Source of the DNA: Ureibacillus massiliensis 4400831 = CIP 108448 = CCUG 49529
Lineage (GTDB): Bacteria > Bacillota > Bacilli > Bacillales_A > Planococcaceae
Assembly: GCF_000772965.1 (NCBI RefSeq)
Contig: NZ_JPVQ01000025.1
Coordinates: 1-54,340, forward strand
DNA: 54,340 nucleotides
Direction of reading: 5' to 3'
In this document: positions 33,007 to 42,315 of the stretch, one piece after another
How positions within the stretch are numbered: the stretch's first letter is position 1
Layout: every line of letters starts with the position of its first letter
The notes under the pieces: model-generated
What the model was told of the DNA's origin: nothing
What the model saw: only the letters and a program-made list of their open reading frames with translations
Databases searched by the model: none
Position numbers and translations under genes: made by a program

Positions 33007-34027
33007 ATCATTAATCCTTGGTTTCCGAGATATGTTTAAAAATAGACAATTATTTCTTGTGTTTGAAACATCAATTCTTCTAATATGTCTGATCATTATT
33101 TCTGCATCTTCTTCTTTACTGAGTGAGCTAAATAATAGTTTTAATGTAGGAGAATCTTCAAAAGGATATACTGTAGTTCCTATTGCAAATGATATGTCTT
33201 CCAATGCACAGCTCGTTAATGAAATTAACCAATTGTTAAATACAGGAGGAGAGTCTTTCTTCTATTCGGAGACAGTTACGAATCAGATTGGTTTTCCTAC
33301 AGTAATTGTTATCGGCAACGCATTCAATGAAGAATTATACGCTAAGATATATGCAAAATCTGATATTAAACAAAAAATTAATTTTGCTAATGTGCATTTC
33401 CCAGAACAAACTACATTTGAATCAACTGATTTTAGTGGATTTGATGAAAAGATATTTGAGTATTTTCCCGAAGATGAGATAGTTATAATTCTACTAAAAA
33501 CTAACCAGTTGGACAAATGGATTGAGCTCAACGATGGATTGAAAATTATTGAGTTAGTAAAGAATGTAAGGTTCAGTGAGTTAGATAAACAAGAAGGATT
33601 AGTTAATCAGTTTGAAGCAATTTTTGAAGATAGCTTCTTGTTCTTGCAGTCAAACAGTAATCAAAGTAAAGAAGTAAGCTTTATCTTACTCTTTGTTTAT
33701 CCAGTCGTAGCGCTTCTTATTGCGTCTTTAGTTATAGCATTTATCATCATGTATAATAGCCTATTCAAGAAACTTTATCGTGAATATACTATACACCTCA
33801 TTTCTGGTGCGACACTAAAACACATCTTTGTTCGTAATTCAGTATTTATCTTCACGCTTATTTCAGTTTGCTTCTTAATCGTATCTTTTCTAAATGGATT
33901 TCAAATCAATCCTATATTTTGGATTACTTTAGTTATTCTATTACTAATTTTTGTTGTTTTCGAAGTCCTCCTATATCTAGTGCTAATAAGGCAAGTTCTA
34001 TTGATGTCCTTGAAAGGAGATTATTGA
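32999..34027 (+). CDS. ABC transporter permease, bacteriocin-associated type
   Basis: A 342-aa membrane protein with one N-terminal helix (about 18-42), an extracellular domain of about 180 residues, and three C-terminal helices (about 225-250, 270-292, 300-325). This FtsX/MacB-like layout is also seen in the DUF1430 bacteriocin-associated membrane proteins of lactococcin-972-type loci. GAGGAG lies 9 nt before the ATG. It is followed 1 nt later by its ATPase gene. No bacteriocin precursor is recognisable here, so it may be an orphan export or immunity system. Confidence 0.65.
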   Translation: MVESLILGFRDMFKNRQLFLVFETSILLICLIIISASSSLLSELNNSFNVGESSKGYTVVPIANDMSSNAQLVNEINQLLNTGGESFFYSETVTNQIGFPTVIVIGNAFNEELYAKIYAKSDIKQKINFANVHFPEQTTFESTDFSGFDEKIFEYFPEDEIVIILLKTNQLDKWIELNDGLKIIELVKNVRFSELDKQEGLVNQFEAIFEDSFLFLQSNSNQSKEVSFILLFVYPVVALLIASLVIAFIIMYNSLFKKLYREYTIHLISGATLKHIFVRNSVFIFTLISVCFLIVSFLNGFQINPIFWITLVILLLIFVVFEVLLYLVLIRQVLLMSLKGDY

Positions 34028-34028
34028 A

Positions 34029-34724
34029 ATGAGTTTACTATATCTAGAAAATGTATCAAAAGTCTACAATAAGAACACTGAGTCAGAAACACAAGTTTTG
34101 CATGAATGTTCTTTCAAGCTAAATGAAGGAGATTTTCTTGTCATTTCAGGGGAATCTGGATCTGGTAAAACAACATTCTTGAACATTGCTGGTTTGTTAG
34201 ATAAAGACTATGATGGAGAATATATACTTAATGGCCAAGATGTTAAAAAACTCAATAGCGGGCAGCTTTCCGTATTACGGAATGAAATGTTTGGGGTTGT
34301 TTTTCAGGACTACATTTTAATTGAAGATGCATCAGTATACGAAAATATAATAATACCACTATATTACTCAAAGAAATACAAGCGTGAAGAACGCCAAAGT
34401 CGAATACAAGAAGTTGCTGAAAATCTCAAAATAGATAATATCCTGAATAAGGGAGTGAGTATTTTGTCAGGTGGGCAAAGACAACGAGTTGCAATAGCAA
34501 GGGCCTTAATTAACGACCCGAGTGTTCTGTTATTAGATGAGCCCACTTCTTCTTTGAATCAGGATTTAGCTCAAGATATTATGAATTTTATTGTAGAATT
34601 TGCGAAAAAAAATAATAAAACCATTGTACTCGTTACACATGATACGCAAAACATACCTAACGCTTTCAACAAGAAGTATAAATTGCTGGATTGTAAAATG
34701 AAGTTGTACCCTCTTGTTAAGTAA
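34029..34724 (+). CDS. ABC transporter ATP-binding protein, LolD/MacB type
   Basis: A 231-aa ATPase. Walker A GESGSGKTT (about 42-50), Q-loop VFQDYIL, signature LSGGQRQRVAIARAL, Walker B VLLLDEP and H-loop VTHD are all intact. The closest type is the LolD/MacB/bacteriocin-exporter group. It works with the permease encoded just upstream (1-nt gap). A strong terminator follows, so the operon now consists of a permease fragment, a permease and the ATPase. Confidence 0.9.
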   Translation: MSLLYLENVSKVYNKNTESETQVLHECSFKLNEGDFLVISGESGSGKTTFLNIAGLLDKDYDGEYILNGQDVKKLNSGQLSVLRNEMFGVVFQDYILIEDASVYENIIIPLYYSKKYKREERQSRIQEVAENLKIDNILNKGVSILSGGQRQRVAIARALINDPSVLLLDEPTSSLNQDLAQDIMNFIVEFAKKNNKTIVLVTHDTQNIPNAFNKKYKLLDCKMKLYPLVK

Positions 34725-34735
34725 AAGAAAATGAT

Positions 34736-34781
34736 AATGTTTGTTGCACTATCGGGCAGGTTAATGCAACAAACATTTTTT
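34736..34781 (+). terminator. Rho-independent terminator of the ABC operon
   Basis: Perfect 13-bp stem AATGTTTGTTGCA / TGCAACAAACATT with a T run. Confidence 0.95.
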
Positions 34782-34833
34782 CGGGAACTTTTTTATTTAA
34801 TATTGTTAAATTAATAGAAAGGGGATAGGGAAA

Positions 34834-35265
34834 ATGCTACTAAAAAATATTTTAAACGCTTATAATTTATTATTATCTTTGGGTGCTTTTTATTTGGCAG
34901 TGTTAATGTTTTTAGAAAGAGGGGTTTTCCATACATTTCCGCAAGAGTGGATAGGCGTAATGCCATTTAATAATTGGTCGAGTTTAGCTTTATTTGGGGT
35001 AATTGTTTTTGGGATTGGAAATGGCATAGCTTCAACTTATGGATTTATAAAGAAAGATAACAAAATATTTACAATAACCTTCACTATGGGAGCTTTATTT
35101 TTCTTGTGCACTGTTATACCAACTATTATTTTGGGAGAATGGTACTTACCAACATCAGCTTTTTTTGTATTAAGCTTAATTCAAATATTACTTGGTTTAT
35201 TTGGTTTTCTCAATTTTTGTTTGGTTTGGTTACTAAAAAATCGAAATAAGAAAAATTCAATCTAA
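34834..35265 (+). CDS. Four-helix membrane protein of unknown function
   Basis: A 143-aa protein with four membrane segments (about 8-26, 48-70, 82-104, 112-136) and a basic C-terminal tail (NRNKKNSI). The family is not recognised. AAGGGG lies about 11 nt before the ATG. Its position after the bacteriocin-type ABC operon, in the foreign-looking patch, suggests an accessory or immunity-type role, but this is only context. Confidence 0.7.
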   Translation: MLLKNILNAYNLLLSLGAFYLAVLMFLERGVFHTFPQEWIGVMPFNNWSSLALFGVIVFGIGNGIASTYGFIKKDNKIFTITFTMGALFFLCTVIPTIILGEWYLPTSAFFVLSLIQILLGLFGFLNFCLVWLLKNRNKKNSI

Positions 35266-35552
35266 TTCCACTAATTTATTCCTTACTTCCCTGACAAGAA
35301 CTTTTTATAAAGTATACTAAATAAACGTAAAAAACGTTCCCAAATACAAGTTTATTTTAAATCAGAAGCAACCATCTTTGAAAAGATATTCTTATACATG
35401 ATAAGCAAAAGAGCTAGATACCTACTCTGTTTTCTGTAGTCTTAGGCACAGTAGTTTTCTTAGAAGTTTCATAAGAACTCATCATGATTAAAATTATTGC
35501 CAACATTAAAATTATTATAGATCCACAATATTTGATGTACTTTATAAAAAGT

Positions 35553-35982
35553 TTGTACAAAGATTCTTGTCTATTTTGTACAGACTTTTTTGTCATAAAT
35601 TCTACCATTAGAGAGTTGTACAAACTTTCTTGTTAAATTTGTATATAAAATTATGTCCTTGTACATTATTATCGCCAAAATTAAGTCAGGGAAGTAGTTT
35701 AGATTTTTTTGTCGTACTTGTCTTCGTACAGAAAGCGTCAAATTTATTATGATTACGCAAAATTTTAACAGGAAATTTTTGGTGTCCAAAACTATTTGTC
35801 AAAGTTGTCTAAAACTATTTAACTAAAAAATAAAGAAAAATAGCTTTAAGACAAGCAAATATTACAATAAAAAGATTCCATACAATCTGAAACGCATATT
35901 TTTTCATTATTTTTCAAGACGATTTATATGGAAACTTTCGGTGTCCAAAACCATTTGTCTCAGGTGTCCATATCTATTTGTC
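35553..35982 (+). repeat. Four pairs of 19-bp direct repeats on a 23-bp period
   Basis: All copies are in the same orientation, with the loose consensus TTGTaCAAA-nnTnTTTGTC. Pair 1: 35553 and 35576. Pair 2: 35616 and 35639, followed by a weaker partial copy at 35659. Pair 3: 35782 and 35805. Pair 4: 35941 and 35964. Within every pair the starts are exactly 23 bp apart. Pairs 3 and 4 are of the form GTGTCCAAAACTATTTGTC. Such spacing (about two helical turns) is typical of transposase-binding sites at Tn7/Tn5053-like ends or of replication iterons. Confidence 0.75.
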
Positions 35983-36027
35983 CTTGCACATTTCAATTTC
36001 GTCTCAATATTAAAAGTATTCTTTAAT

Positions 36028-36066
<39 letters not shown>

Positions 36067-36158
36067 AGAAAATGAAGAAAGCGAAATGTATTATTTATGT
36101 TCCCTAATAATTATCCAAGTTACGTACTCTAGCATGGATTAGTTAACGGTTAACGCTC

Positions 36159-36184
36159 AAAAAAACCCTTGAACTAATCAAGGG
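36159..36184 (-). terminator. Terminator of the split lipoprotein gene
   Basis: On the minus strand CCCTTGA-TTAGT-TCAAGGG is followed by seven T. It lies 20-45 bp past the original stop codon of the lipoprotein gene interrupted by the Tn3 element. Confidence 0.85.
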
Positions 36185-36204
36185 CGTTAAGATTTCGTTA
36201 TTCC

Positions 36205-36209
36205 GTTAT
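36205..36209. repeat. Target-site duplication, left copy (GTTAT)
   Basis: Directly abuts the first base of the left terminal repeat of the Tn3 element. The same five bases lie at 42595-42599 after the right end, the 5-bp duplication expected of Tn3-family transposition. Confidence 0.9.
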
Positions 36210-36336
36210 GGGGTCCCACCAACAAACCGCGGAAAACATACGCTAAGCAAATTTCGACATGAATAAAGCCGATTCTTCCTACGCTAAGGAATCATCGGCT
36301 TTAATTTTATCGGATAAGAGGACGGAGTGAATTTAA
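36210..36336 (+). repeat. Left terminal inverted repeat of the Tn3 element
   Basis: The classical 38-bp end (36210-36247) is followed by about 88 more bases that match the right end with few changes. The extension includes a hairpin (AAAGCCGAT / ATCGGCTTT) that can end tnpA transcription, plus the last ten codons of tnpA. Confidence 0.9.
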
Positions 36337-39264
36337 ACTAGCTATTTTCTTCGTATCAAAGGTGTATTCACCAAGAAAATTGATATGCTCCCATCCCAAT
36401 GGTGAAATATGTTTTAGTAAGTCTTCTCGCAAATTTCCTTTTTCCTTCAACAAATTTGTTGCTTCGGTAAGATATACAGTATTCCATACACTAATGGCGT
36501 TAATTATAATGTTTAAAGCGCTCGCACGTTGAAGTTGGTCTTGCAGTCCTCGTTCTCGTAACTCACCTCGCTTTCCAAAGAATAATGCTCTTGCCAAGCC
36601 ATTCATTGCTTCCCCTTTGTTCAATCCTCGTTGAATACGCCTACGAAGTGTTTCATTAGATATGTAATCTAAGATAAAAATAGTTTTTTCGATTCTTCCC
36701 ATTTCTCGCAATGCAGTAGCTAGCTTGTTTTGCCTTGCATATGATCCTAATTTCCCCATAATAAGTGAACCGGACACCTTTCCTTCTCTAATCGAATGGG
36801 CTAAACGGAGGATATCATCAAAGTTTTCTTGAATAACCTTTATGTTAATCCGTCCACGAAGTAATTTTTCTAGATCAGGAAAATCACTTGGTTTTTGAAT
36901 GGTATATAGTTTAGCATCGGATAGATCACGAAGCCTTGGTGCAAAACGAAATCCCAACAAATGACTTAAACCAAAAACTTGATCGGTATAACCCGCTGTA
37001 TCAGTATAGTGTTCCTCAATATTTAGTTCTGTTTCATGATGAAGTAACCCATCGATGACATGGACTGCATCTCTCGCATTTGTATTAATGACTTTCGTAT
37101 AAAAAGACGAAAATTGATCACTTGTAAACCTATAAATGGTTGCCCCTTTCCCTGTCCCGTAATGGGGATTTGCTTCGGCGTGCAACGATGAAACACCAAC
37201 TTGTACTCTCATTCCGTCAGATGAAGATGTGGTGCCATCTCCCCAATAAGAGGCTAGAGCAAGCTTATGTTGAAAATTTACCAAAGTTGCCTGTGCTCGA
37301 TTTATAGCATCATCATACAATCGCCATTGTGCGGCGTTGGCCATCTGGTGATAAGTAACTCCAGGTGTAGCATCTGCCATTTTAGTCAATCCAATATTCG
37401 TTCCCATTGCCATCAGTGCAGCCATCAAAATGACCTTTTCTTCTCCCTTTGGAGGGCGATTGGTGGAAGCATGTATTAACATTTCGTCAAACCCTGTCCA
37501 GTGCGCTACCTCCATTAAAAGATCAGTTAGCTTGATTCTTGGAAGCATATTATATAAGGATAAACTGAAAGTTCGTGCATCTTCTGGGGTATCCTTTTCC
37601 AAACGATCTACCCTAAGTTTTGCTTTTTCTATATTTACTCCTTCAAGACTATCAAGGTTATTTGAAACCCATGTAAAGCGTTCAGCTAGAGCTTTCCTTC
37701 TTTCCTTAAGGTATTCCTCTGCTGATGAGCGAACTGCCAATCTAGTATCTTTAAGATTGGTTGTAGTCCATTCATTTTTAGGAACAAGGTACTCCTCAAA
37801 GTCCTTATGAAGCCTACTACCGACTACAGATACGTCCCCTGAACGAATATGATTTTTTAATTCCGTTAGGGCAGCCATTTCATAATAATGTCGATTAATT
37901 GTTCCTTCCTCATCGTACACATGCTTTTCCCATCGTTTTGGGACGAAATCTAATGGGGCTCCATCTGGTACTTTTCTTTTTCCTGATTCATTCATCTCAT
38001 TCAATGTTTTTAATGCACGTAATAATGGTTCTGCTGCATTTGTAGAATGAAATTCTAATGATTTAAGAAGAGTGGGAGTATACTTTCTTAGATAAATAAA
38101 TCTATTCTCTAGCAAGTCAAGGTAATCATAATCCATTGGTCGTGCTAACTTTTTTGCTTCTTCAACAGAGGTAACAATTTTATCCCAAGGCATTACCTTT
38201 TCAACGGTGCTAAATGGATCAAGTCCTTCATCTCGTGCTTGAATAAGCGCAGCCCCAATATCTGCAAAATGAATAACCTTTTCATTAACTGCTTTTCCAT
38301 TTTCCTTTTGCATTTCCTCTTGTGTTTTGCGACCTTTCGATTGTAAAATCATCATTTGCCGATCATGAATTTCAATTGCTTGGTCAATTAAGTCCTGACT
38401 TAGTGTTCCTAGATATGCTACAAGAATGGCATATTTCTTATTTTCTTTGAACCTACGAAATGAATGGGGTTCATAACGTGCCCCAATACGAGATAATTGG
38501 AGTAACCGATTAGGATGAACTTCATTTATGTTTAATGGAAGTTTCAACTCTCGAATATATTCTAAACGCTCTATTACTTTTAGAAAGGCATCAGGTGATG
38601 ACTGGCCGGGAAGTTCTTTCAACCATGCTAATGGCGTTTTCTTGCTTTCTACAAAGGGATCTATAAGTTTATCCAATTTATGTTTTTGCCACAGTGAAAG
38701 ATTGGTAATTAAGGTTTTAAAAATCTTTTCCTCTGCTCTCCGACGGGTTTCCCACACAAGTCGCTCTATTGTAGTCATTCCCGGAAGAATTACTTTTCGA
38801 TTTCTGAGTTCTTCTTGAACAGTTCGAAGTAGATACATGGAATTGCCATTTTGAAGAGCATGTTTCAAAAGATACTGAGCTAACTCCCGATATGTACTTA
38901 CAGAAAAATTCTGGTATCCATATACCTGTCGAATTTCTTCCATATGTTCATACTTGGTTGGGTCACGTTGGGCATATAAAGAAAAGGAATCAGGATTAGC
39001 ATTTATTTGTTTTGCTATATATTGGATTACATATTCTGGTATAGGTTCAACATCTGTGAGAGACCATCCAGGATAGCGCAATACACATAATTGGACAGCA
39101 AATCCTAAACGATTATGATCTCTTCTATGTCTTTTAATAATTTCCAAATCATATTGCGAAAACGTATAGTAGGTTTCTAGTTCCCGTTCAGTCATATCAG
39201 CCGGAATTCTTACAAATTCTGCTCTTTGATCGCCTGTAAGCAGTTCTTTTCCTCTTAATACCAT
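36307..39264 (-). CDS. tnpA: Tn3-family transposase
   Basis: About 985 aa, the usual length for TnpA. The N-terminal DNA-binding part (LLTGDQRAEFVRIPADMTER...) and the C-terminal DDE domain are complete: LLMEVAHWTGFD, SYWGDGTTSSSDGMRVQVGV, LHHETELNIEEHYTDTAGYT and NAISVWNTVYLTEA. It cuts and joins the 38-bp ends in replicative transposition. Start: ATG 39264 has AAGGGA and GGAGG just upstream. ATG 39282 is also in frame but has no ribosome site. It lies downstream of tnpR in one transcript. Confidence 0.95.
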   Translation of the reverse strand: MVLRGKELLTGDQRAEFVRIPADMTERELETYYTFSQYDLEIIKRHRRDHNRLGFAVQLCVLRYPGWSLTDVEPIPEYVIQYIAKQINANPDSFSLYAQRDPTKYEHMEEIRQVYGYQNFSVSTYRELAQYLLKHALQNGNSMYLLRTVQEELRNRKVILPGMTTIERLVWETRRRAEEKIFKTLITNLSLWQKHKLDKLIDPFVESKKTPLAWLKELPGQSSPDAFLKVIERLEYIRELKLPLNINEVHPNRLLQLSRIGARYEPHSFRRFKENKKYAILVAYLGTLSQDLIDQAIEIHDRQMMILQSKGRKTQEEMQKENGKAVNEKVIHFADIGAALIQARDEGLDPFSTVEKVMPWDKIVTSVEEAKKLARPMDYDYLDLLENRFIYLRKYTPTLLKSLEFHSTNAAEPLLRALKTLNEMNESGKRKVPDGAPLDFVPKRWEKHVYDEEGTINRHYYEMAALTELKNHIRSGDVSVVGSRLHKDFEEYLVPKNEWTTTNLKDTRLAVRSSAEEYLKERRKALAERFTWVSNNLDSLEGVNIEKAKLRVDRLEKDTPEDARTFSLSLYNMLPRIKLTDLLMEVAHWTGFDEMLIHASTNRPPKGEEKVILMAALMAMGTNIGLTKMADATPGVTYHQMANAAQWRLYDDAINRAQATLVNFQHKLALASYWGDGTTSSSDGMRVQVGVSSLHAEANPHYGTGKGATIYRFTSDQFSSFYTKVINTNARDAVHVIDGLLHHETELNIEEHYTDTAGYTDQVFGLSHLLGFRFAPRLRDLSDAKLYTIQKPSDFPDLEKLLRGRINIKVIQENFDDILRLAHSIREGKVSGSLIMGKLGSYARQNKLATALREMGRIEKTIFILDYISNETLRRRIQRGLNKGEAMNGLARALFFGKRGELRERGLQDQLQRASALNIIINAISVWNTVYLTEATNLLKEKGNLREDLLKHISPLGWEHINFLGEYTFDTKKIASLNSLRPLIR

Positions 39265-39291
39265 TTCCTCCAGTCCCTTCATAAGTTCAAT

Positions 39292-39846
39292 TTATTTCTT
39301 TTCTAGGTATCGATAAACAGTTGTTCTTGAAACTCCCCACATTTGAGCAATATCTGTAATAGGTGTTCCACTTGCCACTAGCGTCTTTAATATTTCTAAT
39401 TCTTTCTTATCTAACTTTTCCGGTCTTCCTCCTAATCGTCCTCTGGCTCTTGCGGCAGCACGTCCGGCTGCCGAACGTTCGTGAATAAGATTGCGCTCAA
39501 ATTCAGCAAAAGCCGCAAAGAGATGAAACATAAGCTGTCCCGTAGCGCTAGCCTTATCCATCGTAATGTTTTCTTGCAGGCTATGAAAACTAACGCCTTG
39601 ATCATTGAGATCATTGACAATTTTAATAAGATGCTGCATATTTCTCCCCAATCGATCTAAACGCCAAACTACTAAAGTATCACCAGTTCGCACAAAACGG
39701 AGAGCATCTTCTAATCCTTGTCGTTTATCTTTAGCCCCACTGATCTTATCTGTAAATATTTCTTCACAACCATGTTCTTTAAGCGCATCTAGTTGTAAAT
39801 CTAAATTTTGAATGCCTGTGGAAACACGCGCATAACCTACCTTCAT
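39292..39846 (-). CDS. tnpR: Serine resolvase of the Tn3 element
   Basis: A 184-aa serine recombinase. The catalytic Ser9 lies in GYARVSTG; VWRLDRLGRN and the long E helix (LIHERSAAGRAAARARGR) follow. A C-terminal helix-turn-helix (ITDIAQMWGVSRTTVYRYL) binds res. It resolves the cointegrates formed by TnpA. Transcribed towards tnpA, with the res-like region immediately upstream. Confidence 0.95.
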   Translation of the reverse strand: MKVGYARVSTGIQNLDLQLDALKEHGCEEIFTDKISGAKDKRQGLEDALRFVRTGDTLVVWRLDRLGRNMQHLIKIVNDLNDQGVSFHSLQENITMDKASATGQLMFHLFAAFAEFERNLIHERSAAGRAAARARGRLGGRPEKLDKKELEILKTLVASGTPITDIAQMWGVSRTTVYRYLEKK

Positions 39847-39904
39847 TCATTTCACCCTTTTTTGATTATTCTGTTTTTATTGTAACATAACTTAATGGTA
39901 GGGG

Positions 39905-40020
39905 AATATATGAACATAGATTTGTTTACAGAGTTTATGAACAATTATTGAATACAGAAAGGTAGAAAACTAGTTTTATTATTACATGTTCATTAATTGA
40001 TGGGTTTCTGAACAATACTT
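39905..40020. other. Probable res site of the resolvase
   Basis: Three imperfect palindromes built on TGAACA / TGTTCA-like half-sites lie just upstream of tnpR: TGAACATAG...TGTTTACA (39910-39929), TGAACAATTATTGAATACA (about 39938-39957), and ATGTTCA...CTGAACAAT (about 39987-40018). This is the three-subsite layout of Tn3-family res. Subsite borders are approximate. Confidence 0.6.
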
Positions 40021-40183
40021 TAACATATGTTTTCAGTGTTTCGCTGATACTCTTTCACCATTATGCTGTGAACACATTACTTTGACAGGTGACTATGTAG
40101 GAATCTGAATCAGTTGATAATCTACGTCCTCTTCGAAAAAATATATGTAAACCAATAATCAGTAAGCAAAAATAACAGACTAC

Positions 40184-40201
40184 TTTTCCTGACGGTACCC
40201 C
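40184..40201 (-). repeat. Outer 18 bp of a Tn1546-like terminal repeat
   Basis: TTTTCCTGACGGTACCCC is identical to the outer half of the repeat at 42316-42352 and has the same orientation (GGGG end to the right). The inner half differs. Probably a relic of another Tn3-family end inside the passenger region. Confidence 0.6.
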
Positions 40202-40372
40202 AACCTAGTTTATAAATCTACATTTGGTGATGTAAATTATTGGTATGATCACAGGTCCTCGCAGGTTAATGTATCACTTTTTTGTAAATTAAATGTAAAT
40301 TAAAAGGGTTTTCTATATTATTAAGAGAATCTATAAAATGTAATAAAATAACATTAAAGGAGAAGTGATATT

Positions 40373-41605
40373 ATGTTTAAAATACCAAAGAAAGTTTCAA
40401 AAAAAATACTTGTGCCAATAACAGCAGCATTATTCATTTCGTCAGCAGTACCAGCATTTGCAATATTTGATGAAAACTCTTCAGTGGGTGCATCATTTGA
40501 TTGGTCTGTAAAAGGTTCAACTGCAGGTTCTTATCAAGGGGATGCTTATACACCTGTTGGCTATTGGAATGATATTAAGTTTGATTCATCTCAAATTCAA
40601 AAAATTAATATTGATTATCATGAAACATTTGAAATAAAAAATGTTAATGATCAAATTGGCCATACAGGTTGGTATGCTTCCAATATTCCTAATGTATCCT
40701 TTGATCGAGATGATGATAATAAAAATGGTCTTAGCGAAGAAATTGAAGCGACCGAAACCGAACCTTATGAAAATTTAAGGGCTAATACAAATTACTATTT
40801 CCACACATCCTGGTATGATTCAAATAAAAGGAGTGGTAGTGGGAAATTCAGATTTACACAACAACGTTCTGCCTATGGTCCTGATTCAGACTTTAACTGG
40901 GAGTATCAAGCAGTTCATTATGACGTAATTCATGAAAAAAATTACTCTTATGGGGCATCAGCACTATTAGACAATATAAATAATGATTTTGCTTCAAATA
41001 CGGCAGATGCAAGTGAACTAATAGAAAATAATAATAAAACCCTATTGAAAAATAAAAGTGTTGATGTGAGCGAAGTCTCTGAAATATCCGAAGATAATCA
41101 AGTTGAGAATGAATTAAGAGTAACAAAGAATATAAATAATTTAGAAGATTTAAATGAGTATAAAAAGCTTCAAGGAGAGCTTGTCAAGGAATTAAAGAAA
41201 GAAAACGTGGAAGTTTTAATAACACTTAACGGTGCATTATCAGAACAAGAGGTTAAACAACTTGCTAATAAATATGGTATTGAAATCAGTGATTTTGAGA
41301 TTAAAGCTATAGATAACAATACAAGTGAATGGGTGACAATTGGAGGCGTTCCAACAGAAAATGGAGATTTATATCATGATGAATATTTCAATAATGTAAC
41401 AAATGGTTTAGATCTTTCAGTAGAAGGATATACAATGATTGAAGGTACAATCAAAGATTTCAACTTAAATGATTTAGAAAAAATTCAAAGTGACGATAAA
41501 GTGTTCCTGGCGGATATTATGGGGGAATATGCAAAGCAAGTTTACGGAAAAGATGTTGATGTAATAAATGGTGATATAGCTCAAAAAATAGATAAATTAA
41601 AATAA
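40373..41605 (+). CDS. Secreted protein of unknown function carried by the Tn3 element
   Basis: A 410-aa protein with a clear Sec signal peptide: basic start MFKIPKKVSKK, hydrophobic core, and cleavage near VPAFA-IF (about residue 31). The mature part is acidic and rich in Asn, Asp and Tyr. The N-terminal half (about 32-200) is aromatic and probably beta-rich (FDWSVKGSTAG, WYASNIPNVSFD). The C-terminal half (about 230-410) is helical and charged (KKLQGELVKELKKENVEVL), with a possible small alpha/beta fold. No family is recognised. GGAG lies 10 nt before the ATG and a strong terminator follows. No LPxTG or lipobox is seen, so it is released or wall-associated. Confidence 0.8.
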   Translation: MFKIPKKVSKKILVPITAALFISSAVPAFAIFDENSSVGASFDWSVKGSTAGSYQGDAYTPVGYWNDIKFDSSQIQKINIDYHETFEIKNVNDQIGHTGWYASNIPNVSFDRDDDNKNGLSEEIEATETEPYENLRANTNYYFHTSWYDSNKRSGSGKFRFTQQRSAYGPDSDFNWEYQAVHYDVIHEKNYSYGASALLDNINNDFASNTADASELIENNNKTLLKNKSVDVSEVSEISEDNQVENELRVTKNINNLEDLNEYKKLQGELVKELKKENVEVLITLNGALSEQEVKQLANKYGIEISDFEIKAIDNNTSEWVTIGGVPTENGDLYHDEYFNNVTNGLDLSVEGYTMIEGTIKDFNLNDLEKIQSDDKVFLADIMGEYAKQVYGKDVDVINGDIAQKIDKLK

Positions 41606-41614
41606 TTTACTTTA

Positions 41615-41650
41615 AAAGGGAAGAACATAGAAAAAAGTGTTCTTCCCTTT
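41615..41650 (+). terminator. Rho-independent terminator
   Basis: Perfect 13-bp stem AAAGGGAAGAACA / TGTTCTTCCCTTT after the secreted-protein gene. Confidence 0.9.
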
Positions 41651-41941
41651 ATATATCTAGATATCTCGTTAAATACATACATTATAGGGTGACTCTGAAG
41701 ATTAAGTTTAAATACATCTGTTGTGTAATGATTACTTAGATTTGATTTTATTTACACAAATTGGTTTAAATTTTGATTTTTTTGATATTTTGATTATAAT
41801 AAAATTACATATATTTTAATTACTTTTATTGACATCGATTGAACTACAATACAATAAATAGCTATTTAATCTTTTATTTTTTCAAATAAGGCACGTACAA
41901 GCGACTAGGGCATGGTTGTAATGAGAAAAGGGGAATTAAAT
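41651..41941. other. Passenger-region gap, no gene seen
   Basis: Very A/T-rich sequence between the secreted-protein terminator and the small membrane gene. No coding frame, repeat or strong promoter is recognised. Confidence 0.5.
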
Positions 41942-42172
41942 TTGAATTGGGTAGATAGGATTCTCGAATCAAAAGCTTTTAGAACTATTATAAAAGGAAC
42001 CTTTTGGGGGTGTATTGCCGTAGCTTTACTAATTCTCTTTATGATAGGTAGTTTTCTTTTTAAAATATATATTTTAGATTATAGGTTTGACGATGGAGAA
42101 TTACATCCACCAATTGAAGCTTCGATAAATGAAAAACTTAGCTCAATGAACAAGGTACTTCAGACAAAATGA
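41942..42172 (+). CDS. Small single-pass membrane protein carried by the Tn3 element
   Basis: About 76 aa. A short amphipathic N-terminus (NWVDRILESKAFRTIIKGT) precedes one membrane helix (about residues 21-46, FWGCIAVALLILFMIGSFLF) and a short polar tail. The start is set at TTG 41942 because AAAAGGGG lies 8 nt upstream; ATG 41921 and the GTG-like longer frame have no site. Family unknown. As the second passenger gene it could act with the secreted protein, for example as an immunity or anchoring factor; this is speculation from position. Confidence 0.55.
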   Translation: MNWVDRILESKAFRTIIKGTFWGCIAVALLILFMIGSFLFKIYILDYRFDDGELHPPIEASINEKLSSMNKVLQTK

Positions 42173-42315
42173 CTAAGGAATAATGTCTAAGGTATGGTAT
42201 ATCAATGATCTAACTATATCTGCTGTAAAATACAATTTCACTTTATTCAAAACGGACAGATGAATAAAAAATTAACCACTTGTGACCTTATTTTTTTAGT
42301 TTGTATTTAAATGGG

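Noticed and set aside
35414..35623. 69-aa minus-strand frame with one hydrophobic helix in the repeat region
   Set aside because: No ribosome site, overlaps the direct repeats, and no recognisable homology; left as intergenic.
35571..35789. 72-aa minus-strand frame
   Set aside because: Crosses several of the 19-bp repeats, has a composition like random A/T-rich sequence and no ribosome site.
35553..35982. CRISPR array
   Set aside because: Repeats are only 19 bp and degenerate, with 4-bp spacers inside pairs and no cas genes.
37267..38818. Plus-strand frames inside the transposase gene
   Set aside because: They are antisense shadows of tnpA with no ribosome sites or protein-like features.
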